NCBI RefSeq assembly: GCF_900099965.1
Contig: NZ_FNDJ01000009.1
Location: 248,001-312,000 of the forward strand
Length of the DNA stretch: 64,000 bases
Source of the DNA: Nonomuraea jiangxiensis
GTDB taxonomy: Bacteria; Actinomycetota; Actinomycetes; Streptosporangiales; Streptosporangiaceae
Direction: 5' to 3'
Numbering within the stretch: the first letter of the stretch is position 1; each line of letters starts with the position of its first letter. Position numbers and translations under genes: made by a program. This document shows, piece by piece, positions 23,923 through 32,785 of the stretch. The notes below the pieces were generated by a model, which worked only from the letters and a program-made list of their open reading frames with translations, searched no databases and was not told the origin of the DNA.

Positions 23923-24705
23923 ATGGGTTACGGACCAGCCGAAAACGTGCGTCACAGCGGCCGAGCTTCATCGGCCGGCAACGCGGTGACCAAGACGATC
24001 AACGTGCTGGAGGCCGCCGTCGGAGGACCGGGACCGCGCCGACTCGCCGATATCAGCGTCGAATCAGGCGTTCCGAAGGCCAGCGTGCATCGCATCCTCG
24101 CGGTACTCGCCGACCTCGGCTTCATCACCAGCGAGGGCGGCGGCAGCTACCGCGCCGGCCCCCGCATGCTCGCCCTCGCCGAGGAGGTCAAGGCCGCCAG
24201 CGCGACCGGCATCGGCGACGTCCTCACCCGGCTCTCACGGGATGTGCGCCAGACCGTCCACTTCGCGCTGCACAGCGGCGACCACGCCGTCTACGTCCAC
24301 AAAGTCGAGGCCGACCAGCCCTACCGGATGGCCTCCCGCGTCGGCATGCGCCTGCCCCTGCACTGCACGGCCATCGGGAAATGCATCCTGGCGCACCTGC
24401 CGGAGCCCGAACTGGCGGCCATCGTCGCCAGCGCGGGAATGCCCGCGAAGACGTCCGAGACGATCACCGATTTCAACCGGCTGTCCGTAGAGCTGGCGCA
24501 AATCCGCGAACAGGGCTATTCCATCGACGACGAGGAGAACGAGAAGACCATACGGTGCATCGGCGCCCCCGTCTTCGACCGCACCGGCACCGTCGTCGGC
24601 GGCGTCAGCATCTCGACGGTCGCCCTTCTCCTGCCCCGCGAGGAACTGCTCACCTTCGCCCCCGTCCTGCAAACGGCCGTCGCCTCCCTGACAAACCTGC
24701 TCTGA
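23923..24705 (+). CDS. IclR-family transcriptional regulator
   Basis: 260 residues from ATG 23923. An N-terminal winged helix-turn-helix (VTKTINVLEAAV, PKASVHRILAVLADLGFI) is followed by the IclR effector-binding domain, with RVGMRLPLHCTAIGKCILAHLP, EQGYSIDDEEN and CIGAPVFDRTGTVVGGVSIS. It is divergent from the seven-gene sugar operon (13,536-23,830) with an inverted repeat between, so local control of that operon by a sugar-derived ligand is likely. IclR proteins can repress or activate; the sequence does not decide. Confidence 0.93.
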   Translation: MGYGPAENVRHSGRASSAGNAVTKTINVLEAAVGGPGPRRLADISVESGVPKASVHRILAVLADLGFITSEGGGSYRAGPRMLALAEEVKAASATGIGDVLTRLSRDVRQTVHFALHSGDHAVYVHKVEADQPYRMASRVGMRLPLHCTAIGKCILAHLPEPELAAIVASAGMPAKTSETITDFNRLSVELAQIREQGYSIDDEENEKTIRCIGAPVFDRTGTVVGGVSISTVALLLPREELLTFAPVLQTAVASLTNLL

Positions 24706-24741
24706 TGACAATGTGCGCCCAGCAGCGCAGGAGTTGAAGCA

Positions 24742-24776
24742 AATGAGCCCGAGGGCGAACAACCCTCGGGCTCATT
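24742..24776 (+). terminator. Rho-independent terminator after the IclR gene
   Basis: AATGAGCCCGAGGG (24742-24755) and CCCTCGGGCTCATT (24763-24776) make a perfect 14-bp stem with a 7-nt loop, followed by TGTCATTTT. Confidence 0.9.
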
Positions 24777-25118
24777 TGTCATTTTGCATGTCAACTGGAC
24801 TGCTTAAGTACCCGAGCCATATAGAGCGGCACATGCGACCGCGCGGTGTCCCGCGTGCCGGGCATCACAATGCGATGCAGTCGAAGGCGAGCGGGTAACA
24901 GCCGATCGGCCAGGCCGGGCGACCTGACGACGCAGCCCACTCCTTCCCCGGGCAACGGTCAACCCCGAGAGCCTTCCCGCCGGCGCCGCTTGGAGCCGGC
25001 GTCAGCCCACTGTCTGATTCATGACATGTCTGTTTGTCGCCAGCAACGGTCGTAGACATCGATTGATCTGATGACTATGAATTGGACAGCCTTTATTGCC
25101 AATTAAGTAGGTACTGCT
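24777..25118. other. Intergenic region with probable promoter of the subtilase gene
   Basis: No gene is supported. The last 60 bases are AT-richer than the surroundings and contain the inverted repeat AATTGG (25080-25085) / CCAATT (25099-25104) ending 14 nt before the ATG, a possible promoter or operator. No strong ribosome site precedes the subtilase start. Confidence 0.4.
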
Positions 25119-28100
25119 ATGGGGTTCCGGCACGGAGAACGACGCTTACGCCGTCCCGCCGTCACCGTATCCGTCACGACCGTCTGCCTGGCCACCGCGA
25201 TGGCCGCCACCATGCTCACCGGGCAGGCGGTCGCGCGCACCGCTGCGCCGCAGGCCGAATTCGGCACCGTGAAGTCCACCACCCACGACATCACCCTGAT
25301 CACCGGCGACCGGGTGCACGTCACCGTGTCCGCCGACCGTCGCAGCACGGCGACGGTGACCCCGGCGCCCCGCGCGAAGGGAGTCCTGCCCGCCGGCTTC
25401 CACGTCCAGGAACGCGACGGGCAGGTCTACGTCTACCCCGGCGACATGCTGGACCTGATCCCCGAGCGCCTGGACCCCGAGCTGTTCAACGTCACCGCGC
25501 TGGCCGAGCAGGGCCAGGCCGACACGACGGCGCGTTCGATCCCGCTCATCCTCACCTACCGCGAACATGCCACCAAGGCGGCGATCCCGCAGGTCGAACA
25601 GGTACGTGCGCTGGAAAGCCTGAACGGCGCCGGCGTGTCCCTGGCCAAGGACCAGGCGGCCCAGTTCGGCGGTGCGCTGTCCCGGCTCGCCGCCGCGCCG
25701 CGTACCAAGGCGGCGAGCCCGCTCGACGGGGTGGCGAAGATCTGGCTCGACCGGAAGGTCGAGTCAGTGCTGGACCGCAGCGTGCCTCAGATCAACGCGC
25801 CCGCCGCGTGGCAGGCCGGGTTCGACGGCGCGGGCACCACCGTGGCGATCTTGGACAGCGGGATCGACACCAGCCATCCCGACCTGGCCGGGCGGGTCAC
25901 CGCCGAGCGTGACTTCAGCGACGAAGGCTCGACCAAGGACCTGAACGGCCACGGCACGCACGTCGCCGCGACCGTGGGAGGAGCCGGCGAGCGCAAGGGC
26001 GTCGCCCCCGGTGCCCGGATCGTCAATGGCCGGGTGCTGAACGCGGACGGCATCGGGCTCTCATCCTGGGCCATCGACGGGATGGAATGGGCGGCCGGAG
26101 AGGCCGGCGCCGACATCGTGAACCTGAGCCTGGGAAGCTCGCAGCCCGGCGGCCCGCTCACCGACGCCATCGGCGCGCTGACGGAGCGGCACGGCACCCT
26201 TTTCGTCGTGGCCGCCGGCAACTACGGCTGCGCGGCGTGCATCGGCAGCCCCGGAGACTCACCGGCGGCGCTGACCGTGGGCGCGGTGGATTCCGAGGAC
26301 CGGATGGCGGAGTTCTCCAACTACGGCCCGGTCGGCCTGGACCGCCTGATCAAGCCGGACGTGACCGCACCCGGCGTGGGGATCGTCGCAGCCAGGGCTC
26401 ACGGCACCGCGCTCGGTGAGCCGGTGGACGACTCCTACACCAGAATGTCGGGCACCTCGATGGCGGCCCCGCACGTCGCCGGTGCCGCCGCGCTGCTCAG
26501 GCAGGCCAGGCCCGGCATCAAGGCCGCGGAGCTGAAGTCACTGCTGATGGGTACGGCCAAGCCGACGGCGGATGTCCCACCGGACCGGCAGGGCGCCGGC
26601 AGGGTGGACGTCGCCGCCGCGCTCGCCGGACCGGTCGTCGCCTCCTCGGGTTCACTCGGCTTCGGGCTGATGGTGACGACCGATGGCGAGCCCGTCACCC
26701 GGAAGGTGACGTATCGCAACCCCGGGTCCGCCCAGGCGGTCCTCGACCTGACGGCCGGCGGCGCGTTCACCGTCACCCCCGCCGAGCTCTCCCTGCCCCC
26801 GGGCGGCGAAGCACAGGTGACCGTCACCCTTGACCCCGCCAAGGTCACGGCCGGACCTCAGCGCGCCGAACTGGTCGCCACCTCGCGCGCCGGCGGGACC
26901 CTGCGTGTCCTGCTGACCGGCAACGCCGAGCCCAAGCGGGTGAGACTGCGGATGACCCCGATCGCCAGGGACGGCCGGGCCACTCGTGCCGTGACCAACG
27001 TGGTCAACCTGGCGGACGGTGGCCTCGACGGGAAGGCCATGCCGCACGACCCCGTCCAGCACTGCCCCGGTGACCAGGCGGGTGAATGCCTGCTCGTCCT
27101 GCCCGGCACGTACTCGGTCCTCGGACGGGTCGAGACCATGCACCCGTCGAAGGACCCGTACAACAGCGACCGCGGCAGCGTGCTGCACGGCAGCCTGGTC
27201 GGTGACCCGGAGGTGGAGGTCACCGGCGACACCGAGATCGTGCTCGACGCCCGCAAGGCGACCGAGGTGCTCATCACGACCCCCGACCACCGCACCCACC
27301 GCAACCCGGGAGCCGCGTCCAAGCTGAGCTGGCACCGTTCTCCCGAGAAGGGGCCGGACAGCGCCGACTTCTACCTCAGCCTCGGCGGCAACCTCGAAGA
27401 GCGGATCTTCATCCAGCCCACCGAGCGCGTCACCAAGGGCGAGTTCGGCGTCGCCAGCCGCTGGCGGCTGGAGGCACCCGAGATCACCATGAAGACCCAG
27501 GGCATCGAACTGCGCCCCGAGTACTACGACCCGGTGTGGTTCAGCGACGACTCCAGCCAATACCCGCGCCTGGACGGCACCTCGACTCTGCTCGCCGCCG
27601 ACGCTCGGCGGGCCGAGGCGAAGGACCTGGCCGGGGTGAACCTGCGCGGCAGGCTCGCGCTGATCCGCCGCGACCCGCGGGTCACGGTCGCGGCCCAGGC
27701 CAACGCCGCCGCCGCGGCCGGTGCCAAGATGGTCGCCGTCTACAGTGACACCCCCGGTATAGACGGCGTGTTCCCCGGCACGGGCGAGAAGCTCTCCGTC
27801 CCGACCGTACGGCTGACGTACGAAGAGGGCAGGCAACTGCTTGACCGGATGAGCCGCCGGCCGGTCACCATCACCGCTACCGGCGTCGTGGCCAGCCCCT
27901 ACGTGTACGACCTCTATCCACGCGAGGAGGGTCGCGTCCCCCGCAACCTCGAATACCTCGCGCGGGCCGGATCCATGGCCAGGGTGGACACGACGTTCCG
28001 CACCCAGCAGACCGGCAACACGGTCATCGCCGAGACGCGCACCGGCAGGCAGTCATGGGAGGACGCGGCGTACGACGCCCAGCATCCGGTGCGGCGAACG

Positions 28101-28946
28101 CCCTTGACCAGGGCGGAGTACATCACGGCCGATCCCGGGGTCGAATGGTCCGCGGCGGTCATCACGCCGGAGCCGTACTACAACGCCCAATGGCAGCCGC
28201 CGGAGATCTCCAGGACCCTGCTCGCGGAAACGGACAACCGCTCCTACCGGCCGGGCGAACGGACCACACGCGACTGGTTGAAACAGCCGATCCTCCCGGG
28301 CGTCCCGCCGAACGACCCGATACGCCGGCAGGGCGACCTGATCTCGGTGAACCTGCAGGGCTTCGCGGACGCCCACGGCAATATGGGGCCCGCCTGGACC
28401 GAGCCGTTCGAGAACGGCACGAAGACCGACTTCCGCCTCTACCAGGGTGACACCCTGCTCGCCGGAACCACCCAGGCAGCCGTCGGCACCATCGCGATCC
28501 CCGAGGTCGCCGCGACCTACCGGATGGAGTACGACCTGGAGATGCGCGCCCCCTGGGCGAGGCTGTCCACCCGGACGAGGTCGGTGTGGACGTTCGGCTC
28601 GCAGCGGCCCGGCGGTGCCGCGACCACGGTGCTCCCGCTGCTGTTCGCGGACTACGACATCCCGTCCGACCTGCGCAACAGAAGCGACTCCGGCAAGCTC
28701 GGGCTGCGGGTGTACCACCAGAAGGGGGCGGCGACGAGCGCGATCAAGGACGTGTCCCTGGAGGTCTCCTACGACGACGGCGCGACCTGGCGTGCCGCCG
28801 AACGGCTCCGCGCCAAGGGCGGCAACGCCTACGAGGCCACCCTCGGCCGCGGCACCGGTGACCACGTCTCGCTCCGCGTCAAGGCCGCCGACCACAGGGG
28901 CGGCACGCTGACCCAGGAGGTGATCCGCGCCTACGCCAGGCGCTGA
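25119..28946 (+). CDS. Large secreted subtilisin-family (S8) serine peptidase
   Basis: 1,275 residues. A long signal peptide (VTVSVTTVCLATAMAATMLT, cleavage near AVARTA) and a propeptide-like region lead to the S8 domain. The catalytic triad is clear: Asp246 in AILDSGID, His278 in NGHGTHVAA and Ser447 in SGTSMAAPHVAG, with oxyanion Asn368 in VVAAGNYG. A beta-sandwich region follows (LDLTAGGAFTVTPAELSL, typical of Ig-like post-catalytic domains). A protease-associated (PA) domain lies at about residues 820-920 (LRGRLALIRRDPR, AAAAGAKMVAVYSD). The C-terminal 300 residues are beta-rich, with VSLEVSYDDGATWRAAERL. It degrades extracellular protein. It stands alone between two terminators. Confidence 0.93.
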   Translation: MGFRHGERRLRRPAVTVSVTTVCLATAMAATMLTGQAVARTAAPQAEFGTVKSTTHDITLITGDRVHVTVSADRRSTATVTPAPRAKGVLPAGFHVQERDGQVYVYPGDMLDLIPERLDPELFNVTALAEQGQADTTARSIPLILTYREHATKAAIPQVEQVRALESLNGAGVSLAKDQAAQFGGALSRLAAAPRTKAASPLDGVAKIWLDRKVESVLDRSVPQINAPAAWQAGFDGAGTTVAILDSGIDTSHPDLAGRVTAERDFSDEGSTKDLNGHGTHVAATVGGAGERKGVAPGARIVNGRVLNADGIGLSSWAIDGMEWAAGEAGADIVNLSLGSSQPGGPLTDAIGALTERHGTLFVVAAGNYGCAACIGSPGDSPAALTVGAVDSEDRMAEFSNYGPVGLDRLIKPDVTAPGVGIVAARAHGTALGEPVDDSYTRMSGTSMAAPHVAGAAALLRQARPGIKAAELKSLLMGTAKPTADVPPDRQGAGRVDVAAALAGPVVASSGSLGFGLMVTTDGEPVTRKVTYRNPGSAQAVLDLTAGGAFTVTPAELSLPPGGEAQVTVTLDPAKVTAGPQRAELVATSRAGGTLRVLLTGNAEPKRVRLRMTPIARDGRATRAVTNVVNLADGGLDGKAMPHDPVQHCPGDQAGECLLVLPGTYSVLGRVETMHPSKDPYNSDRGSVLHGSLVGDPEVEVTGDTEIVLDARKATEVLITTPDHRTHRNPGAASKLSWHRSPEKGPDSADFYLSLGGNLEERIFIQPTERVTKGEFGVASRWRLEAPEITMKTQGIELRPEYYDPVWFSDDSSQYPRLDGTSTLLAADARRAEAKDLAGVNLRGRLALIRRDPRVTVAAQANAAAAAGAKMVAVYSDTPGIDGVFPGTGEKLSVPTVRLTYEEGRQLLDRMSRRPVTITATGVVASPYVYDLYPREEGRVPRNLEYLARAGSMARVDTTFRTQQTGNTVIAETRTGRQSWEDAAYDAQHPVRRTPLTRAEYITADPGVEWSAAVITPEPYYNAQWQPPEISRTLLAETDNRSYRPGERTTRDWLKQPILPGVPPNDPIRRQGDLISVNLQGFADAHGNMGPAWTEPFENGTKTDFRLYQGDTLLAGTTQAAVGTIAIPEVAATYRMEYDLEMRAPWARLSTRTRSVWTFGSQRPGGAATTVLPLLFADYDIPSDLRNRSDSGKLGLRVYHQKGAATSAIKDVSLEVSYDDGATWRAAERLRAKGGNAYEATLGRGTGDHVSLRVKAADHRGGTLTQEVIRAYARR

Positions 28947-28996
28947 CGGCGCACGTCCCCGGACGGCGAGCCGCCCTGTACGGCGAAGCACCGAAA

Positions 28997-29040
28997 CCGG
29001 GAGCCGGGCGGGCCCCAACCGAGACCCGCCCGGCTCCCGG
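28997..29040 (+). terminator. Strong hairpin terminator after the subtilase gene
   Basis: CCGGGAGCCGGGCGGG (28997-29012) pairs perfectly over 16 bp with 29025-29040; the loop is 12 nt. A partial third copy of the arm (GGGAGCCGGGCGG) follows at 29039-29051, so alternative pairing is possible. The remainder of the 371-nt gap to 29317 shows no gene; it should hold the promoter of the transporter gene. Confidence 0.85.
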
Positions 29041-29317
29041 GAGCCGGGCGGCCCTCACCGCGCTCACCTGCGGTGGACGTCTGCGGTTTATCTAGCATGT
29101 ACCGGGCCACGGCGCGGCCAGGTGACGCATGGTCTTCCACGGCCTGGTGACAGCCTGATCTTGTCCGGCATGGATCACGCATGTGACATGGGCATGGGTT
29201 TTCGGGGTAGGTCGAACTGTCAGGCGGCCGGATCGTTCAACGTCGCCCGGACAAACACAGTCAGCGTCAGCGATTTGCACAGGGCACGCGCCGCCGGTAC
29301 TCGCGGTGGAGGGCTCG

Positions 29318-30286
29318 ATGAACACGCGAACAGCTCAGCCACAGGTCGGGATCACCCCGAACGTGTTTGGAATCTCCTACGGGTTGGCCGGTCTGGCCAC
29401 CTGCTGGGGGTACGCGGCCATGCTGAGGGTGGCGCCCGCGCTGGTGGCCGACGTCCTGTTCATCCTCACCGCCGTCGTGTGGCTGGTGCTCATCGCCGGC
29501 TACGTGTCGCAGGTGCCGCGCCGGCCCGGCGGCTGGCGCGCCGAACTGGCCGATCCGGTGATGGGGCCGTTCGTGTCGCTGATCCCGATCGTCGGCATGC
29601 TCCTGGCGACCGGTCTGATGCCCCACGCCCCTACCGCCGGCCGGTGGCTGTTCGCGGTCTTCGCCGCCGCCACCACCATCCTGGCCGGGTGGATCACCGG
29701 CCAATGGATCGTCGAAGGGCTCGACCTGGACCGGCTGCACTCCGGCTACGTCCTGCCCGCCGTCGCTGGAGGACTCATCGCCTCCATCGGCGCCGCCCGC
29801 GCCGGCTGGACCGCCGTCGCCCACGCTTTCATGGGCATCGGCGTCGTGTCGTGGCTGCTCATCGGCTCCGTCATCATGGCCCGGCTACTGTTCCGCCCCC
29901 GCCTGCCCGCGCCACTGCTGCCGACCCTGGCCATCGAGGTCGCGCCGCCCGCTCTCGGCGGCCTGGCCTACCTGGCCATCACCCACGACAAGGTTGACGC
30001 CGTCGCCCTGGTGTTCGGCGGCTTCACCGCACTCGCCGTCATCGTCCAGCTTCGGCTGATCCCCGTGTACCGCCGGCTGTCGTTCGGCCCCCCGTTCTGG
30101 TCGTTCGCGTTCCCCTACGCCGCCGTCGCCATCTTCGCCCTCCACTGGATCAGCTACGGAAGGCCCGTCGGGTACACGGTGTGGGCCTGGTGCGTACTGC
30201 TCGCGATCACAGCCTTCATCGCCGCGCTCGCCGCCAAGACGACGGCCGCCCTCGCCCACGGTAAATTCCTGCCCCGACTCCAGTAA
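29318..30286 (+). CDS. TDT-family (TehA/SLAC1-like) membrane transporter
   Basis: 322 residues from ATG 29318 with GGAGGG 5 nt upstream. About ten hydrophobic segments run from residue 15 to the end, in the regular spacing of the tellurite-resistance/dicarboxylate transporter family, with GISYGLAGLATCWGYAAM at the start and EVAPPALGGLAYLAI in the middle. Members are anion or C4-dicarboxylate channels; TehA gives tellurite resistance. No SAM-dependent TehB partner is next to it, so tellurite resistance is not implied. It has its own long upstream gap and appears to be transcribed alone. Confidence 0.82.
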   Translation: MNTRTAQPQVGITPNVFGISYGLAGLATCWGYAAMLRVAPALVADVLFILTAVVWLVLIAGYVSQVPRRPGGWRAELADPVMGPFVSLIPIVGMLLATGLMPHAPTAGRWLFAVFAAATTILAGWITGQWIVEGLDLDRLHSGYVLPAVAGGLIASIGAARAGWTAVAHAFMGIGVVSWLLIGSVIMARLLFRPRLPAPLLPTLAIEVAPPALGGLAYLAITHDKVDAVALVFGGFTALAVIVQLRLIPVYRRLSFGPPFWSFAFPYAAVAIFALHWISYGRPVGYTVWAWCVLLAITAFIAALAAKTTAALAHGKFLPRLQ

Positions 30287-30311
30287 CCGCAGGCGCAGCC
30301 GACAGTGGATC

Positions 30312-30419
30312 TCAGGCAAAGCTGGTCGGCACGGACCGCCCGGCCTGTATGGCCTCCAGCGCGGCCCGCGCCTCTGACATGCCCACGACCGCGTACTTCG
30401 CGGTGTGGTAGGTGAACTC
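30312..30419 (-). pseudogene. Fragment of a short-chain dehydrogenase (SDR)
   Basis: This frame reads EFTYHTAKYAVVGMSE, which is the SDR catalytic Tyr-x3-Lys segment, and passes straight into ARAALEAIQAGR and a TGA at 30312. The latter piece resembles the C-terminal VLEAIRAGR tail of actinobacterial SDRs. The N-terminal Rossmann fold and about 60 residues between the two pieces are missing, and there is no start. It is a decayed remnant wedged between the transporter and BNR genes. Confidence 0.6.
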
Positions 30420-30420
30420 G

Positions 30421-31530
30421 CTACCCTTCTTCGGCCACGCCCAGGTACATCACCTTCTGGTTCTTCGGGTTGAACGCGATCGAGGTCACCCGGTCGTAGG
30501 AGCTGTGGGTGGTGGTGACCCGGTTCCGGCGGGAGTCGTAGGTGTAGAGGTACGTGCCGGTGCCCGCCCAACTCGTGCCGTACTCGAAGGTGAGCTTCTC
30601 CGCGTCCGTCGGGTGGGCGGCGAGCAGCGGCCCGTTGCTGAGGGTGATCCCGTTCCCCTGGTCCACGACGGGGGCGAAGCGGCGGCCTCCGTCGGACGAA
30701 CGGTAGATGTGCCGGCCGTCAGATGGCACGCCCTCGTCCGACTCCGCCAGGTTGAGGCCCATCGCGTACACGACGTTCGGGGCGGCGGGGGAGACCACCG
30801 CGCTGAACACGTTGACGCTGTCGCCCTTGTCGCCCAGACCGGTGGACGTGGTCCACGTGCGGCCGCCGTCGTAGGTGACGCGAGCGCCGTGGCTCGCCGC
30901 ACCCAGCACCACATGGTCCAGGTTGTCCGGGTCGAAGGCCGCGGTGTAGACCATGAGCAGCTCGCTGGCCGGCCAGGCGGGCACTCCGATGGGCCGCCAG
31001 GTGCGCCCGCCGTCCCGCGAGTCGTACAACTGCCCGGACCCGTCGGCCACCCGCAGGTGGTCGCCGCGGCGCCGGTCCGTGCCCAGCCCCGCCACCTGGC
31101 CGGCCGGCGAGGTCAGCGGCGTACCGCCGTCCGGCGTGACGAGCGTGAGGTTGCCGTCACGGTCCCACGCGTAGGCCCGGCCGCCGCTCGCCGCGACCAG
31201 CTCGATGTACGACCCGTTCACCTTGCCCACCTGCTTCCAGCTGCAACCGGCGTCACCCGAGGCCGACAGCAGGTTGTTCGACAGGGCAAGCAACGTGTCA
31301 GGGCGGTCGAGGGCGACCAGTCCGCTGGTGTAGACGACCCGCTGCGGCGCCTGGCTGGTCGGCGTGATAGTCCTGCCCTCGTTCCGGGTGAACGTCACCG
31401 TGCCGTCACCGCTGACCGTCTCGCATCGCGGCTGGTGCCAGCCGCCGAAACCCTCGTCCGCGGCGGCGGGCGCGGCGGTCGAAAGGACCGCGAGCGCGGT
31501 CGCCACCCCAAGAGTGAGCACCTTCTTCAC
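30421..31530 (-). CDS. Secreted BNR/sortilin-like beta-propeller protein
   Basis: 369 residues from GTG 31530, chosen because GGAGG lies 5 nt upstream and the signal peptide begins at once (VKKVLTLGVATALAVLSTAA, cleavage near AAADE). The mature protein has BNR/Asp-box type repeats: YDSRDGGRTWRPIG, VTYDGGRTWTTST, YRSSDGGRRFAPVV. These mark six- or seven-bladed propellers of the sialidase/VPS10 superfamily, but no sialidase catalytic arginine pattern was identified. Likely an extracellular binding protein of unknown ligand. It is divergent from the regulator at 31652, 121 nt away. Confidence 0.8.
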   Translation of the reverse strand: MKKVLTLGVATALAVLSTAAPAAADEGFGGWHQPRCETVSGDGTVTFTRNEGRTITPTSQAPQRVVYTSGLVALDRPDTLLALSNNLLSASGDAGCSWKQVGKVNGSYIELVAASGGRAYAWDRDGNLTLVTPDGGTPLTSPAGQVAGLGTDRRRGDHLRVADGSGQLYDSRDGGRTWRPIGVPAWPASELLMVYTAAFDPDNLDHVVLGAASHGARVTYDGGRTWTTSTGLGDKGDSVNVFSAVVSPAAPNVVYAMGLNLAESDEGVPSDGRHIYRSSDGGRRFAPVVDQGNGITLSNGPLLAAHPTDAEKLTFEYGTSWAGTGTYLYTYDSRRNRVTTTHSSYDRVTSIAFNPKNQKVMYLGVAEEG

Positions 31531-31651
31531 AACTTCCTCCATAACAAGCGCCAATGCTCCGCGTCCGTCCTACCGGGGAGCGGATGGCCTACGCTAGGCA
31601 AAATGATTGGCAGGTTTATGACGTTGCAGGAATCCGACAAGCCAGAGGATC

Positions 31652-32641
31652 ATGAACACTGACGATAACGCGCTGTCGGCCGTCGGGGTGGATGCCGATG
31701 ACGAGCGAATCTACCGGGACCTGCTCCGCCGCCCGCGCGCCACCCTGCCCGAGCTCGCCGCGCACACTGGGCGCACCACGGTGGGGCTGCGCCGCGCGTT
31801 CGCCAGGCTGGAGGAGTTGGGGCTCGTGAGCCGCATGGCGGGGCGCCCGATACGGTTCGTGCCGACCCGGCCCGACATCGCGGTCGCCGCCCTCATCTCC
31901 CGCCGGGAGGAAGGGCTGGCGCAGGCCCGCCTGGCCGCCCTGGCCCTGCTCGCCGAGACACCGCGCACGGAGAACCAGGCCCCTGAGGAACTGGTCGAGG
32001 TCGTCCAGGGCCAGACGGCCGTGGTGCAGCGCTTCACCCAGCTCCAGCAGACCGCGACCGAGGAACTCCTGGTGCTGGACCGGCCGCCCTACGCGCAGGA
32101 CCCGTCCCAGCAGAACATCACCGAGATGGAACGCCTCGCGCACGGCGTCCTGGTCCGCGGCATCTACGACGTCTCGGCCCTGGAGATCCCCGGCAAACTC
32201 CGCCTGGCCCAGGAGGCGGCGGCGGCCGGCGAACAGGCCAGGATCAGTCCGGAGGTACCGATGAAACTGGCCATCGCGGACCGTAGAAGCGCGATCCTGC
32301 CCCTGAGCACCACCGCGTCCGCGCATGCCGACAGCGCGGTCATCGTGTACTCCTCGACCCTGCTCGACGCCCTGGTCACGCTGTTCGAGGTGCTGTGGCG
32401 CTCGGCGCTGCCTCTCCCGGCCAAGTCCCTGTCCGGCCTCCCGGCGGACCTGCCGGACCCGGAGCTGTTCACCCTGCTCGCGGCCGGTCTCAAGGACGAG
32501 GCGGTGGCACGCCAGCTCGGGGTGAGCCTACGGACCGTCCACCGCCGGGTCAGCGAGTTGATGGACCGGCTGGGTGCGCGTACGCGCTTCCAGGCGGGCC
32601 TGCTGGCCGCCCGCCGCGGCTGGTCGGACCCTTTGTCGTAG
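31652..32641 (+). CDS. TrmB/LuxR-type transcriptional regulator
   Basis: 329 residues. The N-terminal winged helix (RIYRDLLRRPRATLPELAAHTG, VGLRRAFARLEELGLVSR) is of TrmB type. A central ligand-binding or dimer region with PLSTTASAHADSAVIVYSS resembles a phospholipase-D-like fold. A C-terminal LuxR-type helix-turn-helix closes it (LAAGLKDEAVARQLGVSLRT, VHRRVSELMDRLGARTRFQA). This two-HTH layout is common in actinomycetes, often near secreted-protein genes. It is divergent from the BNR protein gene, which is the obvious candidate target. Confidence 0.87.
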   Translation: MNTDDNALSAVGVDADDERIYRDLLRRPRATLPELAAHTGRTTVGLRRAFARLEELGLVSRMAGRPIRFVPTRPDIAVAALISRREEGLAQARLAALALLAETPRTENQAPEELVEVVQGQTAVVQRFTQLQQTATEELLVLDRPPYAQDPSQQNITEMERLAHGVLVRGIYDVSALEIPGKLRLAQEAAAAGEQARISPEVPMKLAIADRRSAILPLSTTASAHADSAVIVYSSTLLDALVTLFEVLWRSALPLPAKSLSGLPADLPDPELFTLLAAGLKDEAVARQLGVSLRTVHRRVSELMDRLGARTRFQAGLLAARRGWSDPLS

Positions 32642-32720
32642 CGGGTGCGGAGCCGCAGAGGGGAGGACGTCTACCTCACCGAGCGCGACAACCGGCACCG
32701 GCGCAGGTCAGTGGCCTCGG

Positions 32721-32758
32721 CGGCCCGGCCGGTGCGATCGGTCGCTTCGGCCGGGCCG
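32721..32758. terminator. Bidirectional terminator between convergent genes
   Basis: CGGCCCGGCCG (32721-32731) and CGGCCGGGCCG (32748-32758) are exact reverse complements, giving an 11-bp stem with a 16-nt loop, between the regulator and the metallophosphatase. Confidence 0.7.
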
Positions 32759-32785
32759 TTGTGCGAGGAACTTGAGATGTACGGG

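Noticed and set aside
24865..25059. 64-codon - strand frame upstream of the subtilase
   Set aside because: No ribosome site, no motif, and it overlaps the likely promoter region.
29318..30286. Tellurite-resistance locus
   Set aside because: Only the TDT-family transporter is present; no TehB-type methyltransferase or ter genes nearby, so the substrate is left open.
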